DNA of 64,000 bases from positions 62,001 through 126,000 of the forward strand of contig NZ_JACYMO010000007.1 of the NCBI RefSeq assembly GCF_014838825.1. The letters run 5' to 3'. The notes below the pieces were generated by a model. It did no database searches and was not told where the DNA came from. It worked only from the letters and a program-made list of their open reading frames with translations. The position numbers and the translations under genes were made by a program. Positions 26,828-34,875 of the stretch are shown piece after piece (the first letter of the stretch is position 1; the number at the start of each line of letters is the position of its first letter). Source of the stretch: Erwinia persicina (GTDB taxonomy: Bacteria > Pseudomonadota > Gammaproteobacteria > Enterobacterales > Enterobacteriaceae).

Positions 26828-26847
26828 TACTGTATTTATATACAGTA
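26828..26847. promoter_or_regulatory. LexA box of umuDC
   Basis: TACTG-N10-CAGTA with the core TATTTATATA is an almost ideal LexA operator. It sits about 20 bp before the umuD ATG and would repress umuDC until SOS induction. Confidence 0.93.
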
Positions 26848-26921
26848 TTATTGATCAGCCCACGCAATCAAGTTGATTTATGGAAATTTTGGTAAAGCCG
26901 TTGGTGGAAAAGAAGTTTTAG

Positions 26922-27077
26922 TTGGCAGGCGTGAAATGCCATGAAGTCATCAACGGAGGGTTGCCACAAGTCCCGGGGCCTGGAACTGATGTCCGCCAGG
27001 CGGCAGGGGTGGACGTTCAAGGCATTAACAAAACCCTGACTCATATGGGATATTTTTATCAGAAGGGGAACAGATAA
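26922..27077 (+). pseudogene. Short orphan open frame, possible gene fragment (51 codons)
   Basis: Between umuD and fosA a frame runs from TTG 26922 to TAA 27077, preceded in frame by TAG. The reading (CHEVINGGLPQVPGPGTDVRQ and on to MGYFYQKGNR) looks protein-like, but there is no ribosome site and no recognised family. It could be the truncated end of a lost phage or mobile gene. Confidence 0.3.
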
Positions 27078-27078
27078 T

Positions 27079-27477
27079 TCAGAAGAACGTCATTCCTTCA
27101 TAGGGTTGGGTAAGACAAGCATTTAAACGGCTCTTAAGATCGCCATCATGGATCTCAAGCCGGTGGCCATCGGGGTCTAAAAAGTAGACAGATTTGCCCT
27201 CACTCTTGTTAGTTTTCCATTCCTTAATACCCGATGATCTCAAGCGCTCCACGAACACATCAAATTCTTCAGTGGGAATACTGAAAGCATAGTGTGTGTA
27301 ATCATCACCAATGGATACGGTATCTATCGAAAGACATAGCCAGAGTTCACCCAGCGAAAGGTAGGCACCATTATCCCATTTAGCTTTAGGGGTGAACCCA
27401 AGAGTTTCAGCATAAAAATTCAGGCTCTTTGCCACGTTACTGACTGCAAGGGTGATGTGGTTTAGTCCGGTCAGCAT
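27079..27477 (-). CDS. fosA: FosA-family fosfomycin glutathione transferase
   Basis: A 132-aa vicinal-oxygen-chelate protein closely matching chromosomal FosA of Enterobacteriaceae. FosA uses Mn2+ and K+ to open the fosfomycin epoxide with glutathione. Visible family features are [10 protein letters not shown] (metal His about 7), [26 protein letters not shown] (second metal His), [24 protein letters not shown] (K+-loop and metal Glu). Length is in the normal range (about 135-140). A purine-rich AGAGAG segment lies before ATG 27477. Resistance is predicted from similarity only. No IS element flanks it; the neighbouring gene-poor DNA suggests past rearrangement. Confidence 0.9.
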   Translation of the reverse strand: MLTGLNHITLAVSNVAKSLNFYAETLGFTPKAKWDNGAYLSLGELWLCLSIDTVSIGDDYTHYAFSIPTEEFDVFVERLRSSGIKEWKTNKSEGKSVYFLDPDGHRLEIHDGDLKSRLNACLTQPYEGMTFF

Positions 27478-27759
27478 GTTGCACTCTCTAAGAGGATGGG
27501 CAGGTATGTAATTTATAATTTTTTAATGCCTTTGAACATAAAGTCACTAAGACGTCTGCAACAGAAGGGGGAAACCCGTCAACAGTACGCGGAACAAGGT
27601 CCGGTTTCCGCTGACCGGTCCGCAGTCCTTCCAACGCCTCTCCCTGCCGTTTGCGTAGCGGCCTGGTCATCCGCGGTCGGTGTCGCTTAGCTATTTTGAC
27701 GCATCTTCATGTCCTCTTCTGTGCAGCCTGCAGGGATTGCAGGCTGCGGTGGTCAACTA

Positions 27760-28146
27760 TCAGGGTGCAGTGTGGGTGTGATAAATCTTGCTGACCACAG
27801 CCCAGCGGCCGTTGACCTTCAGCAGGTTGAAAAAGTCGGTAAAACGAAAGCCCGAAATGTCATCGGTATCGATGCGGGCGCTGGCGGCCGTCCCGACGAT
27901 GTCTACACGCACAATAGCAGCCTTCGCTTCGGGAGAAGGACGGAAGGCGCTGTCGATCGTATCAAACAGCCCCTGGATCGGGCCGCCGCTGAGATTGCCG
28001 TCGCCGTCAATGCCAAAAATGGTGGCTTGTTCACTGAATGCGGGCTTCATCAGCTCACTTTTCGCCTGCTTACCCCCCTCGTTGTACTGGTTCAGCACGT
28101 TCACAATGTCGTTGTAGTCCTGCACATAAGTCGTGTCATTCATCAT
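27760..28146 (-). CDS. NTF2-like (putative lumazine-binding family) protein
   Basis: A 128-aa NTF2-fold protein of the putative lumazine-binding/SnoaL-like group. It reads YVQDYNDIVNVLNQYNEGGKQ, then FSEQATIFGIDGDGNLSGGPI and RFTDFFNLLKVNGRWAVVSKIYH, the usual cone-shaped fold sequence. Function is unknown; relatives include isomerases and ligand-binding proteins. Start ATG 28146 follows GGAG by about nine bases; the frame extends upstream to 28176. It is divergent from a TetR regulator and separated from it by a region with two copies of a 17-bp repeat, so it is probably that regulator's target. Confidence 0.78.
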   Translation of the reverse strand: MMNDTTYVQDYNDIVNVLNQYNEGGKQAKSELMKPAFSEQATIFGIDGDGNLSGGPIQGLFDTIDSAFRPSPEAKAAIVRVDIVGTAASARIDTDDISGFRFTDFFNLLKVNGRWAVVSKIYHTHTAP

Positions 28147-28340
28147 TTTTTGTCTCCATTTCAGTAAACCGGGCATCCGTTCAGATACCCCTCTTTCGTC
28201 TGATACTCATTGGCGTGGGGCCGAAAAAAGCAGTGAGCCTGCGAGAAAAACCGCAAACAAGACCCCCGTACCCCCCACCAGCATCTGCAGATAAAATTCA
28301 GGGATGAGATAAGGCCTGCCGTATTGTTACCTGAATTTTT

Positions 28341-28387
28341 TAGTGACCACTATGTAATGTTATTATTGTATAGTGATCGCTATGTAA
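28341..28387. promoter_or_regulatory. Duplicated TetR-type operator
   Basis: TAGTGACCACTATGTAA (28341-28357) and TAGTGATCGCTATGTAA (28371-28387) are direct repeats 30 bp apart, differing at two bases. The first contains AGTG-AC-CACT, an inverted repeat. Two operator copies about three helical turns apart, in front of a TetR gene and its divergent neighbour, fit cooperative autoregulation. Confidence 0.7.
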
Positions 28388-28416
28388 AGTGTCAAGCAAT
28401 GATTGGAAACCTCGTT

Positions 28417-29076
28417 ATGAAAACTCATGATCGGCCTGAAGCCAGGGAAAAGCCCAAAGGCCGGCCGCGCAGTTTTGACCGTGATAAGGCACTGCTGAAG
28501 GCGCTGCACCTTTTCTGGCGCAAAGGTTTTGAGCCGGCATCGGTTGCCGAGCTTTGCGCCGCAATGGAGATCAACCCGCCCAGCCTCTATTCCGCCTTCG
28601 GCAATAAGGCCAGGCTGTTTCTGGAAGCCGTGAATTACTACGAGCGGGTTTACTGGCAGGCCACCTGGGCGCGGCTTGAAGAGGCGCAGGACATCGTGGG
28701 GGCAATTGACCGCTTCTTCAGTGAAGCAGCAGACATCCTGCTTTCTCCCTCAGCACCGTGCGGCTGTATGGTGGTACTGGCGGCGATCAATGTCTCCGCC
28801 GAGTCGGATGATGTGGTCAGGGCAGTCAGCCTTCTCAGGCAGGAGGGAAAAGATCTGTTTGAACAACGGCTGGCCAGAGCAGTGCAGGAAAAGCAGCTGC
28901 CTGAGGAAACCCAGACCGCCGCGCTGGCGACTGTTCTCAACACCCTGCTGGAGGGCATGTCGATTGAGGCAAAAGACGGTGCCACACCTCAGAGTCTGAG
29001 GTTGATCGGCCAGCATGCCGTCAGGCTGCTGCAGCCGTTCAGTCCTGATCGCACAAAATGCGACAACCAAAACTAG
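28417..29076 (+). CDS. TetR/AcrR-family regulator
   Basis: A 219-aa TetR regulator. The DNA-binding domain reads GRPRSFDRDKALLKALHLFWRKG then SVAELCAAMEINPPSLYSAFGNK (about 15-65). The ligand domain carries APCGCMVVLAA (about 110), typical of the TetR_C group that includes sensors of electrophiles or drugs. The open frame starts at 28324 but ATG 28417 has a GGAAA ribosome site and fits the family start. The NTF2-like gene is divergent. The stop codon overlaps the first nemR operator, so the nemR promoter begins inside this gene's end. Confidence 0.85.
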   Translation: MKTHDRPEAREKPKGRPRSFDRDKALLKALHLFWRKGFEPASVAELCAAMEINPPSLYSAFGNKARLFLEAVNYYERVYWQATWARLEEAQDIVGAIDRFFSEAADILLSPSAPCGCMVVLAAINVSAESDDVVRAVSLLRQEGKDLFEQRLARAVQEKQLPEETQTAALATVLNTLLEGMSIEAKDGATPQSLRLIGQHAVRLLQPFSPDRTKCDNQN

Positions 29077-29087
29077 ACGACCGGTCA
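29072..29087. promoter_or_regulatory. NemR operator 1 (before nemR)
   Basis: ACTAGACGACCGGTCA contains the palindrome GACCGGTC and recurs exactly at 29714-29729 before nemA. It lies 22-37 bp upstream of the nemR start codon, so NemR would repress its own gene. Confidence 0.75.
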
Positions 29088-29108
29088 GTTTTTAAATAGA
29101 GTACAGGC

Positions 29109-29693
29109 ATGATAAAAAAACACGCGACAGATATGCGCCAGCACATCATTGATGTGGCACGGGCGATTATGACGCACAAAGGCTACAGCGCCGTCGGGCT
29201 TTCCGAAATAGTCCAGGCGGCCGGTATTCCCAAGGGCTCTTTTTACTACTACTTCAGATCCAAGGAAGAGTTTGCAGAAGCGCTGCTCGAGCACTACTTC
29301 AGCCACTATCTGCAGGAGGTAGGCAACCAGCTGAACGGTACCGGAACGGCGAGAGAACGGCTGTTGCGCTACTTCACCTTCTGGAAGACCACTCAGGGCG
29401 CAGACCTGCCGGAAAGCAAATGCCTGGTGGTCAAGCTCGGGGCGGAAGTCTGCGATCGGTACGACAGCATGCGAAACGTGCTGGCGACCGGCACGCAGGC
29501 GATCATACAAAAAATCGCGGACTGTATACGGCTGGGGCAGGAAGACGGCTCACTGCCTGCGGTGAGCAATGCCGGTGAGCTGGCTGAAGAACTTTATCAG
29601 CTGTGGCTTGGTGCCTCCCTGATGGCGAAAATCCATGATCCGGACAGTGCCTTTGGCAAAGCAATGAATGCAACAACACGGCTGCTCGGGTAG
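29109..29693 (+). CDS. nemR: TetR-family electrophile sensor NemR-like repressor
   Basis: A 194-aa TetR protein with HTH ARAIMTHKGYSAVGLSEIVQ and GIPKGSFYYYFRSKEEFAEALL (about 12-60). The sequence and its position directly upstream of nemA identify it as NemR-like. Two cysteines occur in the ligand domain (KCLVVKLGAEVC, about 104 and 115), in line with NemR of E. coli, which senses quinones, glyoxals and hypochlorite through cysteine chemistry. Identical 16-bp operator copies stand before nemR and before nemA. The 53-bp gap to nemA contains the second copy. Confidence 0.88.
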   Translation: MIKKHATDMRQHIIDVARAIMTHKGYSAVGLSEIVQAAGIPKGSFYYYFRSKEEFAEALLEHYFSHYLQEVGNQLNGTGTARERLLRYFTFWKTTQGADLPESKCLVVKLGAEVCDRYDSMRNVLATGTQAIIQKIADCIRLGQEDGSLPAVSNAGELAEELYQLWLGASLMAKIHDPDSAFGKAMNATTRLLG

Positions 29694-29713
29694 CCGTTTT
29701 TTTTTACCTAATA

Positions 29714-29729
29714 ACTAGACGACCGGTCA
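29714..29729. promoter_or_regulatory. NemR operator 2 (before nemA)
   Basis: This second exact copy of the 16-bp element ACTAGACGACCGGTCA lies 18-33 bp before the nemA start, giving nemA its own NemR-controlled promoter in addition to readthrough from nemR. Confidence 0.75.
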
Positions 29730-29746
29730 ACTAATTAGAGGTTTAC

Positions 29747-30850
29747 ATGACTGACAACACTATTCGTACCGATTTATTTTCACCCGTCACGATGGGCAGT
29801 CTTCAGCTGGCTAACCGCATTGTGATGGCGCCCGTTACCCGCAGCCGTTACGGTGAGGATGGCGTGCCTGACGAACTGCATGCGACCTACTATGCGCAGC
29901 GCGCCGGCGCGGGTCTGATTATTTCAGAAGCGACCAATATCTCGGCTCAGGGCCGCGGCTATGCCGCCACGCCCGGGATCTGGAATGAAGAGCAGGTCAC
30001 CGGATGGAAAAAAGTGACTGACGCAGTCCACGCTCAGGGCGGAAAAATAGTGTGCCAGCTGTGGCACGTTGGCCGTTTTTCAAGCGTGGAACTGCAGCCT
30101 GACGGTGCGCGCCCGGTTGCCCCGTCTGCCATCAAAGCAGAGGGCCAGACCTACACCGTGAACGGCTTTGTTCCGGTTTCCACGCCGCGCGCGCTCGAAA
30201 CAGATGAAATTCCCGGGATCATTGAGCAGTACAAACACGCGGCAGAAAACGCCCTGCACGCCGGATTTGACGGCGTTGAAGTACACTCAGCCAACAGTTA
30301 CCTGCTCGATCAGTTCCTGCGCGATTCCACTAACCACCGCACCGATGCCTGGGGCGGTTCTATTGAAAACCGGGCCCGCCTGACGCTGGAAGTCACTGAA
30401 GCGATCGCCAGCATCTGGGGCAATGAACGTGTTGGCATCCGCCTGTCACCGGTGACCCCTGACGCGGGTAATACCCCGCCGGACAGCAACGTCATGGCGA
30501 TGTATGGTTATCTGATCCAGCAGCTGAATCGCTTTAATCTGGCGTATCTGCACTTCGTTGAGGGGGCAACGGCCACCTCGCGCGACGTGCCTGCCGATGT
30601 AGATATGGATGCGCTGAGCGCGCAGTTCACAGGTCCGTTTATCGGCAACAACAACTATGACCTTGAGATGGCCATCAGCCGCCGGAACGCGGGGATTATT
30701 GATGCCGTCGCCTTTGGCCGCCTGTTTATTTCCAACCCGGATCTGGTGAAGCGCCTGCGTTACGGTGCCGCACTGACCCTTGCGCCAAAAGAAACGTATT
30801 ACGGCGGCGGGGCTCAGGGCTACACCGACTGGCCGCAAGGTAATTACTGA
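29747..30850 (+). CDS. nemA: N-ethylmaleimide reductase (old yellow enzyme)
   Basis: A 367-aa FMN-dependent ene-reductase of the OYE family. NemA reduces N-ethylmaleimide, quinone-like electrophiles, nitrate esters and nitroaromatics with NADPH. Visible hallmarks are the FMN contact VMAPVTRSR, QLWHVGRFS, the active-site H-x-x-N in EVHSANSYLLDQFL (about residue 181-184) and the C-terminal phosphate-binding AFGRLFISNPDL. Length matches E. coli NemA (365 aa). It is controlled by nemR immediately upstream. A GC-rich hairpin without T-run follows at 30861-30880. Confidence 0.94.
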   Translation: MTDNTIRTDLFSPVTMGSLQLANRIVMAPVTRSRYGEDGVPDELHATYYAQRAGAGLIISEATNISAQGRGYAATPGIWNEEQVTGWKKVTDAVHAQGGKIVCQLWHVGRFSSVELQPDGARPVAPSAIKAEGQTYTVNGFVPVSTPRALETDEIPGIIEQYKHAAENALHAGFDGVEVHSANSYLLDQFLRDSTNHRTDAWGGSIENRARLTLEVTEAIASIWGNERVGIRLSPVTPDAGNTPPDSNVMAMYGYLIQQLNRFNLAYLHFVEGATATSRDVPADVDMDALSAQFTGPFIGNNNYDLEMAISRRNAGIIDAVAFGRLFISNPDLVKRLRYGAALTLAPKETYYGGGAQGYTDWPQGNY

Positions 30851-30898
30851 TAATCAAAACCGGCGGGGCTCCTCCCGCCGTCTGCACCGGCATTACGG

Positions 30899-31223
30899 GT
30901 AACAAGCCATTTCGTCGCCTTTACCTTTGTGCGCCCGCTCCTGATCTCAGTGTCAGAATTTGATACACAGGGGATAGGTGCCCTCCTGTTCGCCTACGGT
31001 ATCGCTGGCGTTGCAGGTCACTTTCACCGCAGCACGCTATACGATATTCACCCTGATAGTGATGGCGGCAGGGCTGATGTTAACGCCGTTACTGTTTATT
31101 ACCGCCGGGCAATTGGTCACGGGGGGAAGTGATGTGCTCATCTTCTGGGGGCTGGCGGCAGCCACGTTAATTTTGGCCGTGGCTGCTGGCCTGAATCAGC
31201 AGCGCAACCATTCGCCGAAGTGA
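30899..31223 (+). pseudogene. Decayed partial copy of an MFS transporter gene
   Basis: Bases 30899-31197 align in the same orientation with 38166-38661 of the intact MFS gene downstream, with about ten mismatches over the first roughly 255 aligned bases. The copy has lost the first two thirds of the gene. It has an 11-bp deletion at about 31023 (frameshift) and a 186-bp deletion bounded in the intact gene by two copies of GGGCTGGC (38427-38434 and 38613-38620). Its C-terminal tail (GLNQQRNHSPK) differs from the intact gene's (GLNRGNT), so it comes from another allele. It overlaps the end of the convergent hypothetical gene. Confidence 0.9.
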
Positions 31224-32029
31224 AGGCGCACAGCGTCCCTGTCATAGCGATCTTCCCCACGCCATGCAGCGGCCGCCGCCGACCAGTCGCTCTTGCCGTG
31301 AACCGGGCGGTCGAATGATGCGGGCCTGAGCACGTCCAGGCTGGCCAGGATATTGATGATGGTACGTCGCTCGTTCTTTGACGATTTAACGGCGGCCGCC
31401 AGTCGCTTTTCGAGCGTACCGGCATGATCGCCCGGCTGGCTTGATGCGATCGTCGAGAGGATGCGCTCAAGGATCACGATGTCCTCATCCGTCGGGTCGG
31501 GAATGTCGGCAGCGTCCAGCGCCTGCAGATCGAACCATGTGTAGATCAGTTGGCCGTGACGGACACCGCCCCACTTCAGTCGTTCGAAATTGAGGATGTT
31601 GAGGTCCTCATTCCTGTACCGTTCAGCACCAATCGTCAGCCCGGGGACGACGTCCCGGCACACGGAGCATGTATGGCTCGTGTTGCATATGGCACCGTCC
31701 GGGCTAAAACTTTGCCCGCTGACCACCGGCGTGTATTGATGTGGGCTCATTTGACGGGCGAGATGGTATGAGGCGACGCCTGACCGCCAGTCGAGTCTTT
31801 TTGTGGACAGGCTGGACAGAAAAGCGTGCGACGCTTTGGTGGGCGGCATCCGTTTCACTATTGCCAGAATTGTTTGCAGACAATCGTCGTGGGTCACGTT
31901 GACCGGATCGAACATCACTCCCCGGGCCCTGGCATAAACAAAGTCTTCGGGATCGGTCTTGTATTCAGAGAGCCAGCCGCTGCTGCCCCAATACGTTTTA
32001 AAGAGGATGTTCCTGGCTTTCTTATCCAT
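31196..32029 (-). CDS. Hypothetical protein (277 aa)
   Basis: A 277-aa protein I do not recognise by family. It begins MDKKARNILFKTYWGSSGW and contains a four-cysteine/histidine stretch ICNTSHTCSVCRDVV (about 122-136) that could bind metal, then a helical C-terminal half (DEDIVILERILSTIASS, LEKRLAAAVKSSKNERRTIINILASLDVL). No signal peptide is visible. ATG 32029 has a GGAAG ribosome site; the frame runs further upstream to 32092. The 3' end coincides with the end of the MFS fragment at 31197, marking a recombination junction. The segment is the left part of a cassette-like accessory block. Confidence 0.7.
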   Translation of the reverse strand: MDKKARNILFKTYWGSSGWLSEYKTDPEDFVYARARGVMFDPVNVTHDDCLQTILAIVKRMPPTKASHAFLSSLSTKRLDWRSGVASYHLARQMSPHQYTPVVSGQSFSPDGAICNTSHTCSVCRDVVPGLTIGAERYRNEDLNILNFERLKWGGVRHGQLIYTWFDLQALDAADIPDPTDEDIVILERILSTIASSQPGDHAGTLEKRLAAAVKSSKNERRTIINILASLDVLRPASFDRPVHGKSDWSAAAAAWRGEDRYDRDAVRLHFGEWLRC

Positions 32030-32137
32030 AATGGCTTCCAAAAAGTGTATCGTCGGGCCTGCACCTGCCCACCAGAGCAAAGGGGGGCTCACCTCAGAGA
32101 CAAGGGCGGGACACCTGTTTTTTTAAGTGGGTCAGGT

Positions 32138-32548
32138 TCACAGAACCTCAACCACCTCGAATTCTTCGGTGATCAGCTCCATATCATCAGCAAAATAACC
32201 TTCCCGGGTAAAAAATCGCTGATGCTCTTTTCGCCAGTATTCGAGGCTTAAATCGCCCTCGCCCTCTTTTCGGGCAAACGCCCCGGTGACATCACAAAAA
32301 CGCACCAGCCGCATCGAAACCAATCGGATAACGCATACCGGTACATCCTGACCATCAAGGATGATGTTATAACTCCCTATCCTCGGGGCGGGTTCTTCCT
32401 GCTGATAAGAGGCAAAAGATCCACATGAGGCTGTTTTGATCCCTTTTGTAATAAGGGTGGCGAGTTCGTCGGCCAGTTCAGGACTGTCACCCATTTGCCA
32501 GCTATTCGCGCCGGGATATTTCGCCTTTACTTCATCAATCGTATCCAT
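32138..32548 (-). CDS. ASCH-domain protein
   Basis: A 136-aa ASCH-domain protein (a PUA-like beta-barrel fold associated with RNA or nucleoside metabolism). Typical features are the N-terminal YPGANSWQMGDSPELADELATLI, KTASCGSFASYQQE, the core strand RIGSYNIILDGQDVPVCVIRLVSMRLVRF and the C-terminal EGDLSLEYWRKEHQRFF. The frame extends to 32596, but ATG 32548 has an AAAGG ribosome site at proper spacing. The biochemical activity is unknown; some relatives hydrolyse modified cytidines. It lies in the accessory block with unrelated single-gene cassettes. Confidence 0.82.
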   Translation of the reverse strand: MDTIDEVKAKYPGANSWQMGDSPELADELATLITKGIKTASCGSFASYQQEEPAPRIGSYNIILDGQDVPVCVIRLVSMRLVRFCDVTGAFARKEGEGDLSLEYWRKEHQRFFTREGYFADDMELITEEFEVVEVL

Positions 32549-32774
32549 TAAAAGCCTTTTATAATTTAAATCAACACGTTGAACAATATCGGACATGCCC
32601 GAATATTATCAGTAATGCTTTTATGTTAATCATAGTTTGCTTCACGATCATAGCTGATATGCGCTCTCTAAACGCAGCTTTGTGCCCGGCGTGGACGTTG
32701 TTGACATCGTGCCAGATTGATTTATGGGGAGAGGTTCACCGAAAGTAATGCCTTCAAGTAAAAAGGATGGTCAG

Positions 32775-33293
32775 ATGAATTTAGAAACTACGCGTTTAAG
32801 GCTTGAACCCTATCATGATTCACACTACGAAGGCTTAAGGCTGATGGATAACAATTCCGGTGTGATGCGGTATATCAGCAAAGGTATTGTTAAAACCCCA
32901 GAAGAGACCTGGGAAAGTATCAGGCGTGTTCAGGCCCGATGGCAGAAATATGGGTTTTCGTGGTGGGCTATCAAAGAGAAGGCTTCCGGGGCCGTTGTTG
33001 GGGCAGCATGCCTCCAATACCTGGCAAACGTTGAGGGTGCCCCCTTAGAGATTGGCTGGCGGCTCATCCCAGAACAGAATGGTAAAGGCTATGCAACAGA
33101 AGCGGCTAAAGCGATTATTGATTTCGCGGCAGAGCAGAGAGGCGCAACGTATTTAGTGGCTGTTGCTGACCCTGAAAATGCGCCCTCTCAGCGAGTGATG
33201 CAGCGATTAGGCATGACTTACAAAGCAATAGAACAGCATTACGATGTGCCCTGCGTAGTTTATGAACTTAGCATTCAGCGCGCTCAATCGTAA
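32775..33293 (+). CDS. GNAT N-acetyltransferase (RimJ/RimL type)
   Basis: A 172-aa GNAT-fold acetyl-CoA transferase of the Acetyltransf_3 type. The N-terminus reads LETTRLRLEPY, the acetyl-CoA site is LIPEQNGKGYATEAAKAIIDFA (Q/R-x-x-G-x-G/A pattern, about residue 95) and the asparagine-containing PENAPSQRVMQRLGM follows. The acceptor (protein, amine or drug) is unknown. ATG 32775 has an AAGGATGG ribosome site. A perfect 10-bp-stem hairpin of a repeated family lies 15 bp after its stop codon, before a second GNAT gene. Confidence 0.87.
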   Translation: MNLETTRLRLEPYHDSHYEGLRLMDNNSGVMRYISKGIVKTPEETWESIRRVQARWQKYGFSWWAIKEKASGAVVGAACLQYLANVEGAPLEIGWRLIPEQNGKGYATEAAKAIIDFAAEQRGATYLVAVADPENAPSQRVMQRLGMTYKAIEQHYDVPCVVYELSIQRAQS

Positions 33294-33308
33294 TGGGGAT
33301 GTGTACAC

Positions 33309-33338
33309 AACGTCCGCTATGTGCCAGAAGCGGACGTT
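33309..33338. repeat. Perfect 10-bp stem/10-nt loop hairpin, copy 1
   Basis: AACGTCCGCT (33309-33318) and AGCGGACGTT (33329-33338) flank ATGTGCCAGA. The same architecture with one compensated base-pair change recurs at 34876-34905, and loop plus right arm recur at about 34322-34335. The copies lie between cassette-like genes. Confidence 0.8.
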
Positions 33339-33422
33339 ACTCCCGTTATATGAATTTTGGAAAAAGAGCTGTGCAAGGTGGTCAATATTAGCCAAACTCT
33401 GGCGCTAAGATAAGGAGAAATA

Positions 33423-33959
33423 ATGATGACACAGCAAGCACCTCAACTTGAAACAGAACGCCTGATTTTAAAGCAATTTACACTTGATGATTTCCCGGCG
33501 CTCAGAGAATGCTGGGCGACGCCTGAAATGGCGAAGATTAATGGCGGAGAAAATCCAACGGCTGAAATGGTATGGACCCGCTTATTACGTTATATCGGGC
33601 ACTGGCAGGCGTTAGGGTATGGCTACTGGGCAGTGTTTGAAAAAAAGACAGGCCGTTATGCTGGTGCGTTTGGATTTCAGGATGCGCATCGTGATATCTC
33701 GCCTGAGTTGCAATACCCTGAAGCTGGATGGACGTTGATTCCAGAAGTTCGTGGCAACGGTTATGCGTCTGAAGCACTGACCGCAATTTTACTATGGGCC
33801 GACAGGACATTCTCCTCGCCGGTGTGCTGTATTATTGATGAAGAAAACAAACGTTCAAATTATTTAGCTGAACGCTTTGGTTTCCAGTTTCAAACTCATG
33901 TTAACTATCGTGGTAAGCAGGTACGCATGCTTGTACGCGAGCAAGCAGCCAGACCATAA
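33423..33959 (+). CDS. GNAT N-acetyltransferase (RimJ/RimL type), second
   Basis: A 178-aa GNAT protein, again of the Acetyltransf_3 type: LETERLILKQF at the start, WTLIPEVRGNGYASEALTAILLWA for acetyl-CoA binding (about 100-123) and CIIDEENKRSNYLAERFGF for the later conserved helix. It is not a close duplicate of the previous GNAT gene. A strong AAGGAG ribosome site precedes ATG 33423. The acceptor is unknown. The gene sits between two hairpin repeats of the same family. Confidence 0.88.
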   Translation: MMTQQAPQLETERLILKQFTLDDFPALRECWATPEMAKINGGENPTAEMVWTRLLRYIGHWQALGYGYWAVFEKKTGRYAGAFGFQDAHRDISPELQYPEAGWTLIPEVRGNGYASEALTAILLWADRTFSSPVCCIIDEENKRSNYLAERFGFQFQTHVNYRGKQVRMLVREQAARP

Positions 33960-34425
33960 ACCCCCATTTCAACTTGTTCATTTGATCAGACCGCCTTTGA
34001 AAAGCCCGTCGCTTTCCAGGAATAAATTATTGATTTTAATAAATAAAATTAAATATACATCACATCATCACTGCACATCTTGCCAACATCGCTAACCCGA
34101 CAATACAATCGCATTTTTCATGGACGGGCAGCAAAGTCTGGCCCCGAAGATTCGCTGTGCAGCACACCTTCCATAAGAAGAACAAAACCTCACCTGCTTT
34201 ATAAGAAAACCAAGAATCACCGGCTGCTCCAGCTTCTGTTGGGCTATAAGAAACTGGAAAGCACAGTCCGTTATCCGGGCATTGCAGTCTACGATTTTTT
34301 GGGCTGTCACAGCAGCCCTGCGCCAGAAGCGGACATGGCATACTTTACGATACGCCAATCAACGTTGAGCATTTACAGTGGAGTGGTAGGATTGTGGCGT
34401 GTTCCCTTTCAAAAAGGCCATCGGC
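33960..34425. other. Gene-free AT-rich interval with integrase remnant
   Basis: This 466-bp stretch has no intact gene. The first 130 bp are strongly AT-rich (about 34020-34075) and hold no recognised signal. The rest contains a tyrosine-recombinase C-terminal fragment (about 34119-34304), followed by a half copy of the hairpin repeat (34322-34335). It appears to be a scar of past mobile-element activity. Confidence 0.7.
34119..34304 (+). pseudogene. C-terminal fragment of a tyrosine recombinase/integrase
   Basis: An in-frame stretch reads IRRTKPHLLYKKTKNHRLL, then QLLLGYKKLESTVRYPGIA. This is the C-terminal catalytic segment of tyrosine recombinases: R-x-x-K near the second Arg box, L-L-G-x-x-K-L-E-S-T-V-R-Y with the nucleophilic tyrosine at Y in VRY. 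The N-terminal and central parts are missing, the normal H of LLGH is Y, and no start codon or ribosome site precedes it, so it is a remnant. Confidence 0.72.
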
Positions 34426-34803
34426 ATGAGTCATCTGGTAAGAAAAAATTACAGTGCGTTAGGTGAAGTAAAAGCGCCGTACGTCCATTCAGTAAAGCAT
34501 GGCAACACGCTCTATATTTCCGGCCTGACCGCGTTTGGCACAGCGGCACAGCATGAAGGTATTGTTGAGCAGGCTGAAGAAATATTCAGCCAAATCAGGA
34601 AAATTGCCAGCACAGAAGAGATAGATTTTTCAGCACTGATCAAAGTGACTATATTCATCACCTCTTTTGAGGAGATAAACGGGCTACGCAACGTGCTGTA
34701 CCGAAATTACGGTGATCACCTGCCCGCCAGCTCGCTCGTGGAAGTCAGCCGCCTCTTCTCACCTGACCTCTCGATAGAAATTGAGGCTATATTCGGCCTT
34801 TGA
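34426..34803 (+). CDS. RidA/YjgF-family protein
   Basis: A 125-aa RidA-superfamily protein. Family features are KAPYVHSVKHGNTLYISGLTAFG, EQAEEIFSQIRKI, VTIFITSFEEINGLRNVLYRNYG, and the C-terminal VEVSRLFSPDLSIEIEAIF, where RidA proper has R-x-x-V-E-V-x-x-x-P-x-D-x-x-I-E-I-E-x-I. The catalytic-site Arg105 of RidA (GARVEV) is not present at the same place (SSLVEV), so enamine/imine deaminase activity is doubtful. ATG 34426 was chosen over an upstream in-frame codon because of an AAAGG stretch and fit to the family start. It belongs to the cassette-like block. Confidence 0.82.
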   Translation: MSHLVRKNYSALGEVKAPYVHSVKHGNTLYISGLTAFGTAAQHEGIVEQAEEIFSQIRKIASTEEIDFSALIKVTIFITSFEEINGLRNVLYRNYGDHLPASSLVEVSRLFSPDLSIEIEAIFGL

Positions 34804-34875
34804 TTGATTGCTCATCGCCGGATAATGATAACTGTTCGGATCGAACGCCATTTTATCAAACCTTCTCTAAGACAT

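Noticed and set aside
31550..31771. A 73-codon plus-strand frame opposite the 277-aa hypothetical gene
   Set aside because: No ribosome site and complete overlap with the minus-strand frame, which has a proper ribosome site.
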